Assembly (NCBI RefSeq): GCF_902167145.1
Contig: NC_050105.1
Span: forward strand, 116,763,898 to 116,827,897
Direction of reading: 5' to 3'
DNA: 64,000 bases
DNA from: Zea mays
Lineage: Eukaryota; Streptophyta; Magnoliopsida; Poales; Poaceae
Below are positions 1 to 11,491 of this stretch, in pieces. A program made the translations under genes and the position numbers. Each line of letters opens with the position of its first letter. The first letter of the stretch is position 1. Under the pieces are notes generated by a model, which saw only the letters and a list, made by a program, of their open reading frames with translations, was not told where the DNA came from and did not search any database.

Positions 1-1206
1 GATAAGAAAAGAGCGGGAAGAAGGAGAAAAAGAAGAACTACCGGAAGGCAAAGGGCGAGGCGCACCTTGGAAAGGAATGGGACTCAGACTGCTCCTCTTC
101 CATCTCCGACAACGAAGGACTCACTGCCTCGGCCTTCAACAAATCCTCACTCTGCCCCAATGAACGCCATACATGTCTTATGGCCAAGGAGAAAAAGGTA
201 CGTGTTCGGGACACACCCAAGTACACTTCATCTAGTGATGAAGAATCCTCCGATGATGAAGTAGATTACTCTAGTTTATTTAAAGGTCTAGATAGAGCCA
301 AAGTAGGGAAAATTAATGAATTGATTGATGTTCTAAATGAAAAGGATAGACTTTTAGAAAAGCAAGAGGACATTTTATATGAAGAACATGATAAATTTGT
401 TAGTGTTCAAAAATCTCTTGCTCTAGAAATTAAAATAAATGAAATGCTATCCTCTGAGTTGTCTGCATGCCATGAATCTGTCTCTAGTTTAAAGAATTTA
501 AATGATGAATTAAATGCTAAGCTAGAGGAGCAAATGCAACTAGATCATGTGTAGAACATGTAGTTATTTGCAATAGATGCAAGGACTTTGACGTTGATGT
601 CTGTGATGAACATCTTATTGCTATTACTAAATTGAATGATGAGGTGGCAAGTCTTAATGCTCAACTTAAGACTTGCAAAAGTGATTTTGATAAATTAAAG
701 TTTGCTAGGGATGCCTACACTATTGGTAGACACCCCTCAATTAAGGATGGACTTGGTTTTCGAAAGGAAACCAAGAACTTAACAAGTCAAAAGGCTCCCG
801 TTCTCAACAAGGAGAAAGGGAAGGCCCCTATGGCTAGTAGTACTCAAAGGAACCATGCTTTTATTTATGATAGGAAAATTGCTAGTCATAATAAGAGTTA
901 TGTTCATACTGCTTACAATGATTTACATGCTATGTTGCCTCTAGCTCTACTTTTGTGCATGGTAGAAATAGGACAAGGAAAAATCATGTTGTGCATCATG
1001 TGCCTAAGAAAATGTGTAATAAACCTACTACTGTTTTCCATGCTTGCAACACTTCGTTTGTACTTTCATGTAAGAATGAAAAAGTAGTTGCTAGGAAGTT
1101 GGGATCCAAATGCAAGGAAGACAAGACTTGTATTTGGGTTCCAAAAATTATTGTGACTAACCTTGTAGGACCCAACAAGAGTTGGGTATCTAAAACCCAA
1201 GCGTAA
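1..1206 (+). pseudogene. gag C-terminal region of the outer copia element (broken)
   Basis: This is the part of Gag after the zinc knuckle. It matches, piece by piece, the nested copy's gag at 7622-8830: a Lys-rich linker, an acidic Ser/Asp tract (about 220-270), a helical segment rich in Glu, Lys and Leu (about 280-540) that looks like a coiled coil, then a basic tail ending in a Gly-Pro-Asn-Lys-Ser-Trp-Val motif near 1170-1190. The frame changes around 520-545, where a stop (TAG) replaces the expected continuation, and again near 930-960. Gag packages the element RNA into particles in the cytoplasm. The window begins inside the gene, so its start cannot be judged. Confidence 0.8.
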
Positions 1207-1212
1207 ATTGCT

Positions 1213-2366
1213 TTGCAGGTTTATGCATCCGGGGGCTTAAGCTGGATTATCAACCGCGGATGCACAAACCACATGACAAGGGAGAAGAAGATGTTCACCT
1301 CCTACGTCAAGAACAAAGATTCCCAGGATACGATCATCTTTGGAGATGGGAACCAAGGCAAGGTCAAAGGCTTGGGCAAGATAGCCATCACCAACGAGCA
1401 CTCCATATCGAATGTATTTCTAGTAGAGTCGCTTGGTTACAACCTTCTGTCTGTAAGTCAATTGTGTCACATGGGTTACAATTGTCTTTTTACAAACGTT
1501 GATGCATCTGTCTTTAGAAGGAGTGATGGTTCATTAGCTTTTAAGGGTGTATTAGACGACAAACTCTACTTAGTTGATTTTTCGAAAGAGGAGGCTGATC
1601 TAGATGCATGCTTAATTGCTAAGACTAGTATGGGCTGGCTATGGCATCGCCGTCTAGCACATGTTGGGATGAAGAACCTTCATAAACTTCTAAAGAGAGA
1701 ACATGTGTTAGGACTAACCAATGTTTGTTTCGAGAAAGATAGGCCTTGTGCAGCATGTCAGGCAGGGAAACAAGTGGGAAGCACTCATCATAGCAAGAAT
1801 GTGATGACAACATCAAGATCACTGGAGCTTCTTCACACGGACCTCTTCGGACCCGTTGCCTACCTTAGCATCGGGGGAAGTAAGTATGGTCTTGTAATTA
1901 TTGATGATTTTTCCCGCTTCACTTGGGTGTTCTTTTTGCAAGATAAATCAGAAACCCAAGGGACCCTAAAGCGCTTTCTAAGGAGGGCTCAAAACGAATT
2001 TGAGCTAAAGGTGAAAAAGATAAGGAGCGACAACGGGTCCGAGTTCAAGAATCTGCAAGTTGAGTAGTATCTTGAGGAGGAAGGCGTCAAGCACGAGTTC
2101 TCCGCTCCCTACACACCACAACAAAACAGTGTGGTAGAGAGGAAGAACTGGACGCTTATCGACATGGCGAGAACGATGCTTGGAGAGTTCAAGACGCCCG
2201 AGCGGTTTTGGTCGGAAGCTGTGAACACAGCTTGCCACACCATAAACCGGCTCTATCTGCATCGCCTTCTCAAGAAGACCTCCTACGAACTCCTTACCGG
2301 TAACAAACCCAACGTCTCCTACTTTCGTGTATTTGGGAGCAAATGTTACATTCTGGTGAAGAAAGG
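1213..2366 (+). pseudogene. Protease and integrase of the outer copia element (split by insertion)
   Basis: The frame from 1213 gives the aspartic protease region, then the GAG-pre-integrase zinc-binding region (His-x-x-His near 1645-1675, Cys-Ala-Ala-Cys near 1747) and the integrase core. Integrase catalytic Asp residues are visible in His-Thr-Asp-Leu-Phe-Gly-Pro and Arg-Ser-Asp-Asn-Gly, and the Glu in Val-Val-Glu-Arg-Lys. The protease active site is altered: the nested copy has Ile-Asp-Ser-Gly, this copy has Ile-Asn-Arg-Gly, so the catalytic Asp is lost. An in-frame TAG at 2065-2067 breaks integrase. At 2366 the gene is interrupted by the nested copia element and resumes at 11287. Confidence 0.85.
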
Positions 2367-3638
2367 TGAGAGCACCTAGAGAGGGGGTGAATAGGTGATC
2401 CTGTAAAAATCAAATACTCGTAGCCACAAAAACTTGGTTAAGAGTTAGTGCAATAGGACCAAGTGGCTAAGGACCGAGCTTTTGTGAAACACAATGGTCA
2501 CAAAGAAAGACAACACAAAAGACACGGTGATTTATCCCGTGGTTCGGCTAAGTATAACACTTGCCTACTCCACGTTGTGGCGTCCCAATGGACGAGGGTT
2601 GCACTCAACCCCTTTCAAGTGATCCAATGATCAACTTGAATACCACGGTGTTTTCCTTTCTTATACTTTCTCCCGTTTGCGAGGAATCTCCACAACTTGG
2701 AGCCTTTCGCCCTTATAATTAATGATCACAAAGAAGCACAGAAGTAAGTGAGGGAAGAGCAACACACACAAGACTCAAAACAAGAGCACAATTACGCACA
2801 CAAGCCACAACTTGAGCTCACAACATAACTCGAGGAGTTCTCTACTCAAATGGGGCTCAAGTCACTATCTTAAAGAATCGAATGCGCGAGAATGAAGTCT
2901 TGGTGCTTAGGAATGATCAAGGAATGCTTGGGTGACTCCTCCATGCGCCTAGGGGTCCCTTTTATAGCCCCAAGGCAGCTAGGAGCCGTTGGAACCCAGC
3001 AAGGAAGGCAATTCTTGCCTTCTGTCGGGTGGCGCACCGGACAGTCCGGTGCACCACCGGACAATCACTGTAGCATATCCGGTGCAGATCTCCTTCCTAA
3101 ATTGGCGCAGCCGACCGTTGCAGATTTGTGGCAGTTGGCGCACCGGACACTGTTCGGTGCACACCGGACAGTCCGGTGCCCCCTGCCGCCCATTGGAGCG
3201 GGCCACGCGTCGCCCGCGGATTTGGCGGCCGACTGTTGCGCTGACGGCTGTTGGCTCACCGGACAGTCCGGTGCACCACCGGATAGTCCGGTGAATTATA
3301 GCCGTACGCCGCCAAAGTTTTCCCGAGAGTGGCCAGTTTGCTGGAGCTGGCCTGGCGCACCGGACACAGTCCGGTGCACCACCGGACAGTCCGGTGTGCC
3401 AAGCCGAGCTGAGTCTTGGCTGCACACATGCACTCTTTTCCAATCCTTTATTTTCCTGTTTCTAGCACTTAGATAACTTCATTAGTACACAAAGACAAAT
3501 GTACTAAGTCTTGAAACATACCTTCTTGTTGATTTGCACTTCATTCTTTAGTTGGCATGTAATAACTCACTCAATATGTGTTGGACACTTAATCACCAAA
3601 ATATACTAGAAATGGCCCAAGGGCACATTTCCCTTTCA
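2367..3638 (-). repeat. 3' LTR of the nested copia element
   Basis: The plus-strand copy begins TGAGAGCACC and ends CCCTTTCA, the reverse complement of the usual Opie/Ji ends. It contains a reverse-strand TATA box (GGGGCTATAAAAGGG read on the minus strand, near 2962-2978). It also has a dense cluster of the palindrome-like motif ACCGGACAGTCCGGT at about 3030-3400. One motif, around 3145-3180, is longer here than in the partner LTR. Confidence 0.95.
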
Positions 3639-4414
3639 ATCTCCCCCTTTTTGGTGATTTATGCCAACACATCAAAAAGCAACAAATAGAAGTGCAACAT
3701 CAATGCAATTGAGAACAAAAATAGTCTTTGACAAGATTTGACATATTTGGATCATTCTTTGCCACCACTTGGTTTGTTTTTGCAAATCAAATTCATTTTC
3801 CTATCTCTAAGTCAAACACACTTGTTTGGGCACAAAGAGAGATAATCCAAGATTAAAAATGATTAAGAGCCAAAAACTCCCCCTTTTCCCATAATCAAAC
3901 ATTCTCCCCACATGAGACTAAATTTTGACAATAAGAGTATTTTGACAAATCAAAAGTTCTAACTCTACTATTTTCAAAATTCTCAAGTGGTAGCTGATCC
4001 ATTTGCTTTGGCCTTAATTTCTTTCCCTTTGGCATTAAGCACCAAAACGGGATCATTAGTGGCCTATTAACCCCATTGCCTCACCAAAATGGTCAATTAA
4101 GAGCAAAAAGGCAATAAGAGCATAGATATGAACTTGGAGTTAATACCGGAGTGCAGTGGAAGTCTTTGCATGGTCCAAGTTCACCTTTCCCTTTCAATTC
4201 ACCTTTGAGACTACATCAAGTAACCTCAAGCACAAATGTTAGTCTCAAAGGGTCAAGTTGTAGCACTTCTCCCCCTAAATATGTGCATCATTCACAAATG
4301 GACTTATGAGGTTCGGGGATCCCTTGCACAACTTGAGCACCAGAAGTAAACAACAAATCTCATAAATGCATAAAGTAACTTGATCAAAGGCATAAAACAC
4401 ATGTATGCTATAAA
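3639..4414 (-). other. Untranslated 3' internal region and polypurine tract of the nested copia element
   Basis: No supported gene. The polypurine tract is at 3639-3654 (minus strand AAAAAGGGGGAGAT), directly next to the 3' LTR. Further AT-rich sequence with several short CCCCC/GGGGG blocks matches the corresponding stretch 26034-26845 of the outer element. Confidence 0.85.
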
Positions 4415-6253
4415 TCAATCCAAGTTATGCGAATCTAAGACATTTAGCTCACTACGCAGCCTGCAAAAGTTTTTCTCATCTAAAGGCTTGGTAAAGATAT
4501 CGGCTAGCTGGTTCTCGGTGCTAATATAGAACACTTTGATATCTCCCTTTTGCTGGTGGTCTCTCAAAAAGTGATGCCGGATGTCTATATGCTTAGTGTG
4601 GCTGTGTTCAATAGGATTATCCGCCATGAGGATTGCACTCTCATTGTCACATAGGAGTGAGACTTTGCTCAGATTGTAGCTAAAGTCCCAGAGGGTTTGC
4701 CTCATCCAAAGTAGTTGCGCTTAACACTGTCCTGCGGCAACGTACTCGGCCTCAGCGGTGGATAGGGCAACGTAAGTTTCTTTCTTAGAACTCCAAGACA
4801 CCAGGGACCTTCCTAGGAATTGGCATGTCCCTGATGTACTCTTCCTATCAACCTTGCATCCAGCATAATCGGAGTCTAAGTATCCAATCAAGTCAAAGGT
4901 TGACCCCTTTGGATACCAGATCCCGAAGCAAGGCGTAGCAACAAAATATCTAAGAATTCGCTTAACGGCCACTAGGTGACACTCCCTTGGATCGGATTGA
5001 AATCTAGCACACATGCATACGCTTAGCATAATATCCGGTCTACTAGCACATAAATAAAGTAAGGATCCTATCATAGACCGGTATGCCTTTTGATCAACGG
5101 ACTTACCACCTTTGTTGAGGTCGACATGTCCGTCGGTTCCCATTGGCGTCTTCACGGGCTTGGCGTCCTTCATCCCAAACCGCTTGAGCAAGTCTTGCGT
5201 GTACTTCATTTGGGAGATGAAGGTGCCGTCCTTGAGTTGCTTCACTTGGAACCCAAGGAAGTAGTTCAACTCGCCCATCATTGACATCTCAAATTTCTGT
5301 GTCATTACCCTGCTAAACTCCTCACAAGACTTTTGGTTAGTAGAACCAAATATTATGTCATCGACATAAATTTGGCACACAAATAGGTCACCATCACAAG
5401 TCTTAGTGAAAAGAGTTGGATCGGCTTTCCCAACCTTGAAAGCGTTAGCAATTAGGAAATCTCTAAGGCATTCATACCATGTTCTTGGGACTTGCTTAAG
5501 TTCATAGAGCACCTTAGAGAGCTTACACACATGGTCGGGGTACCGTTCATCCTCAAAGCCAGGGGGTTGCTCCACGTACACCTCCTCCTTGATTGGCCCA
5601 TTGAGGAAAGCGCTCTTCACATCCATTTGGAACAACCTAAAAGAGTGGTGAGCGGCATAGGCTAATAGAATGCGAATAGATTCTAGCCTAGCCACAGGAG
5701 CAAAAGTCTCCTCGAAATCCAAACCTGCGACTTGGGCATAACCTTTTGCCACAAGTCGAGCCTTGTTCCTTGTCACCACCCCGTGCTCGTCTTGCTTGTT
5801 GCAGAACACCCACTTGGTTCCCACAATGTTTTGCTTGGGACGTGGCACCAGGCTCCAAACTTCATTCCTCTTGAAGTTGTTGAGCTCTTCCTGCATGGCC
5901 AACACCCAGTCCGAATCTTGCAAGGCCTCTTCTACCCTGAAAGGCTCAATAGAAGAGACAAACGAGTAATGCTCACAAAAGTTAGCTAGTCTTGAGCGAG
6001 TAGTTACTCCCTTGCTTATATCACCCAGAATCTGGTCGACGGGATGATTCCTTTGAATCGTCGCTCGAATTTGAGTTGGAGGGGCCCGTGGTGCCTCTTC
6101 CTCCATAACTTGATCATCTTGTGCTCCCCCTTTATCACACGCCTTTTCTTGATGAACCTGTTCATCTTCTTGAGTTGGGGGATGCACCATCGTTGAGGAA
6201 GAAGGTTGATCTCGCTCTTGTTGTTCCTGTGGTCGCACATCTCCAATCGCCAT
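4415..6253 (-). pseudogene. Reverse transcriptase and RNase H of the nested copia element
   Basis: The long frame 4721-6253 begins with a Gln/Glu-rich linker, then the copia reverse transcriptase. Key motifs are [13 protein letters not shown] and the catalytic Tyr-Val-Asp-Asp-Ile-Ile-Phe. The RNase H region follows (Asp-Ser-Asp-Tyr-Ala-Gly; Ala-Glu-Ala-Glu-Tyr). A TAA at 4721-4723 replaces the Cys codon seen in the outer copy (25755-25757). After it the same frame continues through 4415-4720 with Asp-Asn-Glu-Ser-Ala and His-Ile-Asp-Ile-Arg-His-His, the end of RNase H. The enzyme would copy element RNA into DNA. With the stop, the last quarter of RNase H is lost. The linker to integrase has a frameshift near 6255-6300. 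Confidence 0.9.
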
Positions 6254-7615
6254 GGTGCGAATTGCTCCGTTGGAACATCATCTTCATCTACATCATCAAG
6301 ATCAACTTGCTCTCTTGGAGAGCCATTAGTTTCATCAAATACAACGTCGCTAGAGACTTCAACCAAACCCGATGATTTGTTGAAGACTCTATACGCCTTT
6401 GTATTTGAGTCATAACCTAGCAAAAACCCTTCTACAGCTTTGGGAGCAAATTTGGAATTTCTACCTTTCTTCACTAGAATATAACATTTACTCCCAAATA
6501 CACATAAGTAAGAAACGTTGGGTTTGTTACCGGTTAGAAGTTCATACGAGGTCTTCATGAGGAGGTGATGAAGGTAGACCCGGTTTATGGCGTGGCAGGC
6601 TGTGTTCACAGCTTCCGACCAAAACCGCTCGGGCATCTTGAACTCTCCAAGCATCGTCCTTGCCATGTCTATAAGCGTCCTGTTCTTCCTCTCTACCACA
6701 CCGTTTTGCTGTGGTGTGTAGGGAGCGGACAACTCGTGCTTGATTCCTTCCTCCTCAAGGTACTCCTCCACTTGTAGGTTCTTGAACTCGGATCCGTTGT
6801 CGCTTCTTATCTTTTTCACCTCGAGCTCAAATTCATTTTAAGCTCTCCTTAGAAAGTGCTTTAGGGTCCCTTGAGTTTCTGATTTATCTTGCAGAAAGAA
6901 TATCCAAGTGAAGCGGGAAAAATCATCAACAATAACAAGATCATACTTACTTCCCCCGATGCTGAGATAGGCGACGGGTCCGAAGAGGTCCATATGAAGT
7001 AGCTCCAGAGGTCTTGACGTGGTCATCACATTCTTGCTGTGATGAATACTTCCCACCTGTTTACCTGCTTGACAAGCTGCACAAGGTCTATCTTTTTTGA
7101 ACGATACATTGGTTAGACCTAACATATGTTCTCCCTTTAGAAGTTTATGAAGGTTCTTCATCCCAACATGTGCTAGACGGTGATGCCACAGCCAGCCCAT
7201 GCTAGTCTTAGCAATTAAGCATGCATCTAGATCGGCCTCCTCCTTCGAGAAATCAACTAAATAGAGTTTGCCGTCTAGTACACCCTTAAAAGCTAATGAA
7301 CCATCACTCCTTCTAAAGACAGATACATCAATATTTGAAAACAAACAATTGTAGCCCATGTGGCACAATTGACTAACCGACAGGAGATTATAGCCTAGCG
7401 ACTACTAAAAATACATTAGAAATAGAGTGCTCATTTGAGATAGCTATCTTGCCCAATCCTTTGACCTTGCCTTGGTTCCCATCTCCAAAGATGATTGAAT
7501 CTTGGGAATCTTTGCTCTTGACGTAGGAGGTGAACATCTTCTTCTCCCCCGTCATGTGGTTTGTGCATCCGCTGTCGATAATCCAACTTGAGCCCCCAGA
7601 TGCATAAACCTGCAA
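6016..7615 (-). pseudogene. Protease and integrase of the nested copia element
   Basis: Three abutting frames make this region. 7388-7615 holds the protease with an intact Ile-Asp-Ser-Gly active site. 6838-7368 holds the rest of the protease, the GAG-pre-integrase zinc region (Cys-Ala-Ala-Cys) and the first catalytic Asp of integrase (His-Met-Asp-Leu-Phe-Gly-Pro). 6016-6819 holds the second Asp (Arg-Ser-Asp-Asn-Gly) and Glu (Val-Val-Glu-Arg-Lys-Asn) and the C-terminal domain. The breaks are a frameshift near 7370-7395 and an in-frame TAA at 6838-6840, where the outer copy reads CAA (Gln). Integrase joins element DNA to chromosomes, and protease cuts the polyprotein. Confidence 0.88.
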
Positions 7616-7621
7616 GGCAAT

Positions 7622-9985
7622 TTAGGCTTGGGTCTTAGGTACCCAACTCTTGTTGGGTCCTACAAGGTTAGTTACAACATCCTTTGGGACCCAAATGCAA
7701 GTCTTGTCTCCCTTGCATTTGGCCCCCAATTTCCTAGCAACCACTTTCTTATTTTTACATGAAAGTACAAAAGCAGTATTGCAAGCATGGAAAATAGTAG
7801 CAGATTCATTATGCATTTTCCTAAGCACATGATGAATAACATTTCCCTTCCTAGGCCTACTTCTACCATGCACAAAAGTAGAACTTGAAGCAATCATAGC
7901 ATGTGAATCATAAGCATCATAACTCCTATTATAATGAGCATTCCTAGAAAATTTTCTATCATAAATGAGCGCATGATTCCTTTGAGTGCTACTAGCCATA
8001 GAGGCCTTCCCTTTCTCCTTGTTGGGAATGGGAGCCCTTTGGCTTGTTAAGTTCTTGGCTTCCTTGCGAAAGCCAAGCCCATCCTTAATTGAGGGGTGTC
8101 TACCAATAGTGTAGGCATCCCTAGAAAATTTTAATTTATCAAAGTCACTTTTGCAAGTTTTAAGTTGAGCATTAAGACTTGCTACTTCATCATTTAATTT
8201 AGAAATGGAAACTAAATGTTCATCACAAGCATCATCATTAAAATCCTTGCATCTATTGCAAATTACAACATGTTCTACATATGAACTAGATTTATTAGCT
8301 ACTTCTAGCTTAGCATTTAATTCATCATTAACACTCTTTAAGCTAGAAATAGACTCATGGCAGGCAGATATTTCAGAAGATAGAATTTCATTTCTTTTAG
8401 TTTCTAAAGCAAGAGATTTTTGTACACTAACAAATTTGTCATGCTCTTCATACAAAATGTCTTCTTGCTTCTCTAAAAGTCTATCCTTTTCATTTAAGGC
8501 ATCAATTAATTCATTAATTTTATCTACCTTTGCTCTATCTAAACCTTTAAATAAATTGGTATAATCTACTTCATCATCGCTAGAGTCATCATCACTTGAA
8601 GTAGTATACTTAGGAGTTTCTCGAACGCTTACCTTTTTCTCCTTTGCCATTAGGCAGGTGTGGCGTTTGTTGGGGAAGAGAGAGGACTTGTTGAAGGCTG
8701 AGGCAGCGAGTCCTTCGTCGTCGGAATTGGAAGACGAGCAGTCCGAGTCCCATTCCTTTTTGATGTGTGCCTCACCCTTTGCCTTCCTATAGCTCTTTTT
8801 CTTCTCTTTCTTCCCGCCCTTTCCTTGTTCCTGATCACTAGAGTTATCGGGACAATTTGCTATAAAATGACCAGTCTTACCGCACTTGAAGCAGGAGCGC
8901 TTTCCCTTTGCCTTGTTCTTGTTAGGGTACTCATTGCGTCCTTTCAATGCGTTCTTGAAGCGCTTTATGATTAGGGCCATCTCATCCTCGTTTAGCCCGG
9001 CCGCCTCAACTTGTGCCACCTTGCTAGGTAGCGCCTCCCTGCTGCTTGTTGCTTTGAGAGCAACCGGTTGAGGCTCGTATACGGGTAGAGGGCCATTGAG
9101 AGCATCATCAACGTATCGCGCTTCCTTCACCATCATCCGCCCGCTCACAAATTTCCCAAAAATCTCCTCGGGAGTCATCTTTGTGTACCTGGGATTTTCA
9201 CGGATGAGGTTCACAAGATGAGGATCAATAACAGTGAAGGACCTGAGCATAAGTCGGGCGACGTCGTGGTCCGTCCATCTCGTGCTTCCATAGCTCCTGA
9301 TCTTGTTGACCAGGGTCTTGAGCCTGTTGTACGTTTGTGTTGGCTCTTCTCCCCTGATCATTGTGAACCTTCCCAGCTCGTCTTCCACCAACTCCATCTT
9401 GGTGATCATGGTGGCGTCGTTCCCCTCATGAGAAATATTGAAGGTGTCCTAGATTTGCTTGGCGTTGTCCAAGCCGCTCACCTTATTGTACTCGTCCCTG
9501 CATAAGGATGCTAGCAAAACAGTGGTAGCTTGTGCATTTTTATGGATTTGCTCATTAATGAAAACGGGGTTGTCAGTACTATCAAAATGCATTCCGTTCT
9601 CAACTACCTCCCAAATACTAGGATGAAGAGAGAAAAGGTGACTACACATTTTGTGACTCCAAAAAGCGTAGTCCTCTCCATCGAAGTGTGGAGGTTTACC
9701 CAGAGGAATAGAAAGCAAATGGGAATTTGAATTATATGGAATACAAGAATAATCAAATGAAAAGTTTGAGTTAACCGGTTTCTTTTTCTTGTCGTAGTCA
9801 TCATCTCTTGGGGAAGAAGAAGACTCGTCGCTGTCGTAGTAGACAATCTTCTTGATGCGCCTCTTCTTCCCGTCCTTCTTCTTGTGACTCGAGCCAGAGT
9901 CAGTGGGCTTATCGTCTCTTGGCTCATTGAAGATGGACTCCTTCTCCTTATCGTTTACCACCATCCCCTTTCCCTTAGGATCCAT
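7622..9985 (-). pseudogene. gag of the nested copia element, one stop codon
   Basis: Translation starts at the ATG at 9983-9985 (Met-Asp-Pro-Lys-Gly-Lys), just inside the primer site. A basic and acidic leader is followed by the copia gag fold, with the Phe-Asp-Gly-Glu-Asp-Tyr-Ala-Phe-Trp motif near 9675. A zinc knuckle Cys-x2-Cys-x4-His-x4-Cys lies near 8850-8895 (Cys-Phe-Lys-Cys-Gly-Lys-Thr-Gly-His), then a long coiled-coil-like tail. A single in-frame TAG at 9449-9451 sits where related elements have Trp, the change expected from one G-to-A transition. Otherwise the frame is open for about 780 codons, close to the normal size for this lineage. The gene ends at 7622, just before the protease frame. 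Confidence 0.9.
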
Positions 9986-10021
9986 CTCTTCGGGCGATTA
10001 GTCCCTTTCGTGAAGAGAACA

Positions 10022-10035
10022 GCTCCGATACTAAT
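10022..10035 (-). other. Primer binding site of the nested copia element
   Basis: Minus strand TTAGTATCGGAGCT immediately follows the 5' LTR. It resembles TGGTATCAGAGC, the usual copia primer site complementary to initiator tRNA-Met, with a few substitutions. Confidence 0.75.
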
Positions 10036-11286
10036 TGAGAGCACCTAGAGGGCGGGTGAATAGGTGATCCTGTAAAAATCAAATACTTGTAGCCACAAAA
10101 ACTTGGTTAAGAGTTAGTGCAATAGGACCAAGTGGCTAAGGACCGAGCTTTTGTGAAATACAATGGTCACAAAGAAAGACAACACAAAAGACACGGTGAT
10201 TTATCCCGTTGTTTGGCCAAGTATAACACTTGCCTACTCCACGTTGTGGCGTCCCAATGGACGAGGGTTGCACTCAACCCCTTTCAAGTGATCCAATGAT
10301 CAACTTGAATACCACGGTGTTTTCCTTTCTTATACTTTCTCCCGTTTGCGAGGAATCTCCACAACTTGGAGCCTCTCGCCCTTATAATTGATGATCACAA
10401 AGAAGCACGGAAGTAAGGGAGGGAAGAGCAACACACACAAGACTCAAAACAAGAGCACAATCACGCACACAAGCCACAACTTGAGCTCACAACATAACTC
10501 GAGGAGTTCTCTACTCAAATGGGGCTCAAGTCACTATCTTAAAGAATCGAATGCGCGGGAATGAAGTCTTGGTGCTTAGGAATGATCAAGGAATGCTTGG
10601 GTGACTCCTCCATGCGCCTAGGGGTCCCTTTTATAGCCCCAAGGCAGCTAGGAGCCGTTGGAACCCAACAAGGAAGGCAATTCTTGCCTTCTATCGGGTG
10701 GCGCACCGGACAGTCCGGTGCACCACCGGACAGTCACTGTAGCATGTCTGGTGCGGATCTCCTTCCTAAATTGGCGCAGCCGACCATTGCAGATTTGTGG
10801 CAGTTGGCACACCGGACAGTCCGGTGCCCCCTGCCGACCGTTGGAGCGGGCCACGCGTCGCCCACGGATTTGGCGGCCGACCGTTGCGCTGACGGTTGTT
10901 GGCTCACTGGACAGTCCAGTGCACCACCGGACAGTCCGGTGAATTATAGTCGTACGCCACCGAAGTTTTCCCGAGAGTAGCCAGTTCGCCGAAGCTGGCC
11001 TGGCGCACCGGACACTGTCCGGTGCACCACCAGACAGTCCGGTGTGCCAAGCCGAGTTGAGTCTTGGCTGCAAACAGGCACTCTTTTCCAATCCTTTCTT
11101 TTCCTGTTTCTAGCACTTAGATAACTTCATTAGTACACAAAGACAAATGTACTAAGTCTTGAAACATACCTTCTTATTGATTTGCACTTCATTCTTTAGT
11201 TGGCATGTAATAACTCACTCAATATGTGTTGAACACTTAATCACCAAAATATACTAGAAATGGCCCAAGGGCACATTTCCCTTTCA
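10036..11286 (-). repeat. 5' LTR of the nested copia element
   Basis: The ends are identical to those of the partner LTR at 2367-3638, and it is followed by the AAAGG duplication. A reverse-strand TATAAAA lies near 10630-10640 and would promote element transcription leftward. It carries the same ACCGGACAGTCCGGT-rich block (about 10700-11050). Confidence 0.95.
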
Positions 11287-11491
11287 AAAGGTAGACATTC
11301 TAAATTTGCTCCCAAGGCAGTAGAAGGATTTTTACTAGGGTATGACTCAAATTCAAAGGCATATAGAGTCTTCAACAAATCATCGGGTTTGGTTGAAGTC
11401 TCTAGCGATGTTGTATTTGATGAGACTAATGGCTCTCCAAGAGAGCAAGTTGATCTTGATGGCATAGATGAAGATGATGTTCCAACGGCCG
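11287..11491 (+). pseudogene. Outer copia pol fragment between two insertions
   Basis: The frame continues the integrase C-terminal domain of the outer element after the nested copia: residues matching Phe-Ala-Pro-Lys-Ala-Val-Glu-Gly-Phe-Leu-Leu-Gly-Tyr, then the acidic Asp-Asp-Val-Pro-Thr segment. It ends at the GGCCG target duplication of the gypsy insertion (11487-11491). The corresponding stretch of the nested element is 6270-6470. It is open but only 68 codons long because insertions cut both sides. Confidence 0.9.

Larger units (their letters stand above)
2367..11286 (-). mobile_element. Nested Ty1/copia retrotransposon (Opie/Ji-like), 8.9 kb
   Basis: This element is complete end to end and lies on the minus strand inside the integrase gene of the outer copia element. 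Identical 5-bp target duplications AAAGG flank it (2362-2366 and 11287-11291). LTRs are 2367-3638 (3') and 10036-11286 (5'). A degenerate initiator-tRNA-Met-type primer site adjoins the 5' LTR, and a purine tract adjoins the 3' LTR. By eye, the first 395 or so bases of the two LTRs differ at about 11 positions, so the insertion is old enough for decay. Gag and pol are nearly collinear but carry at least three in-frame stops and two frameshifts. Confidence 0.95.

Noticed and set aside
2892..3476. Overlapping open frames on both strands with Cys/Gly/Pro-rich peptides inside copia LTRs (also 10561-11116 and 27017-27605)
   Set aside because: They lie wholly in LTRs, arise from the repeated CACCGGACAGTCCGGTG motif on both strands, and break at different places in each LTR copy.
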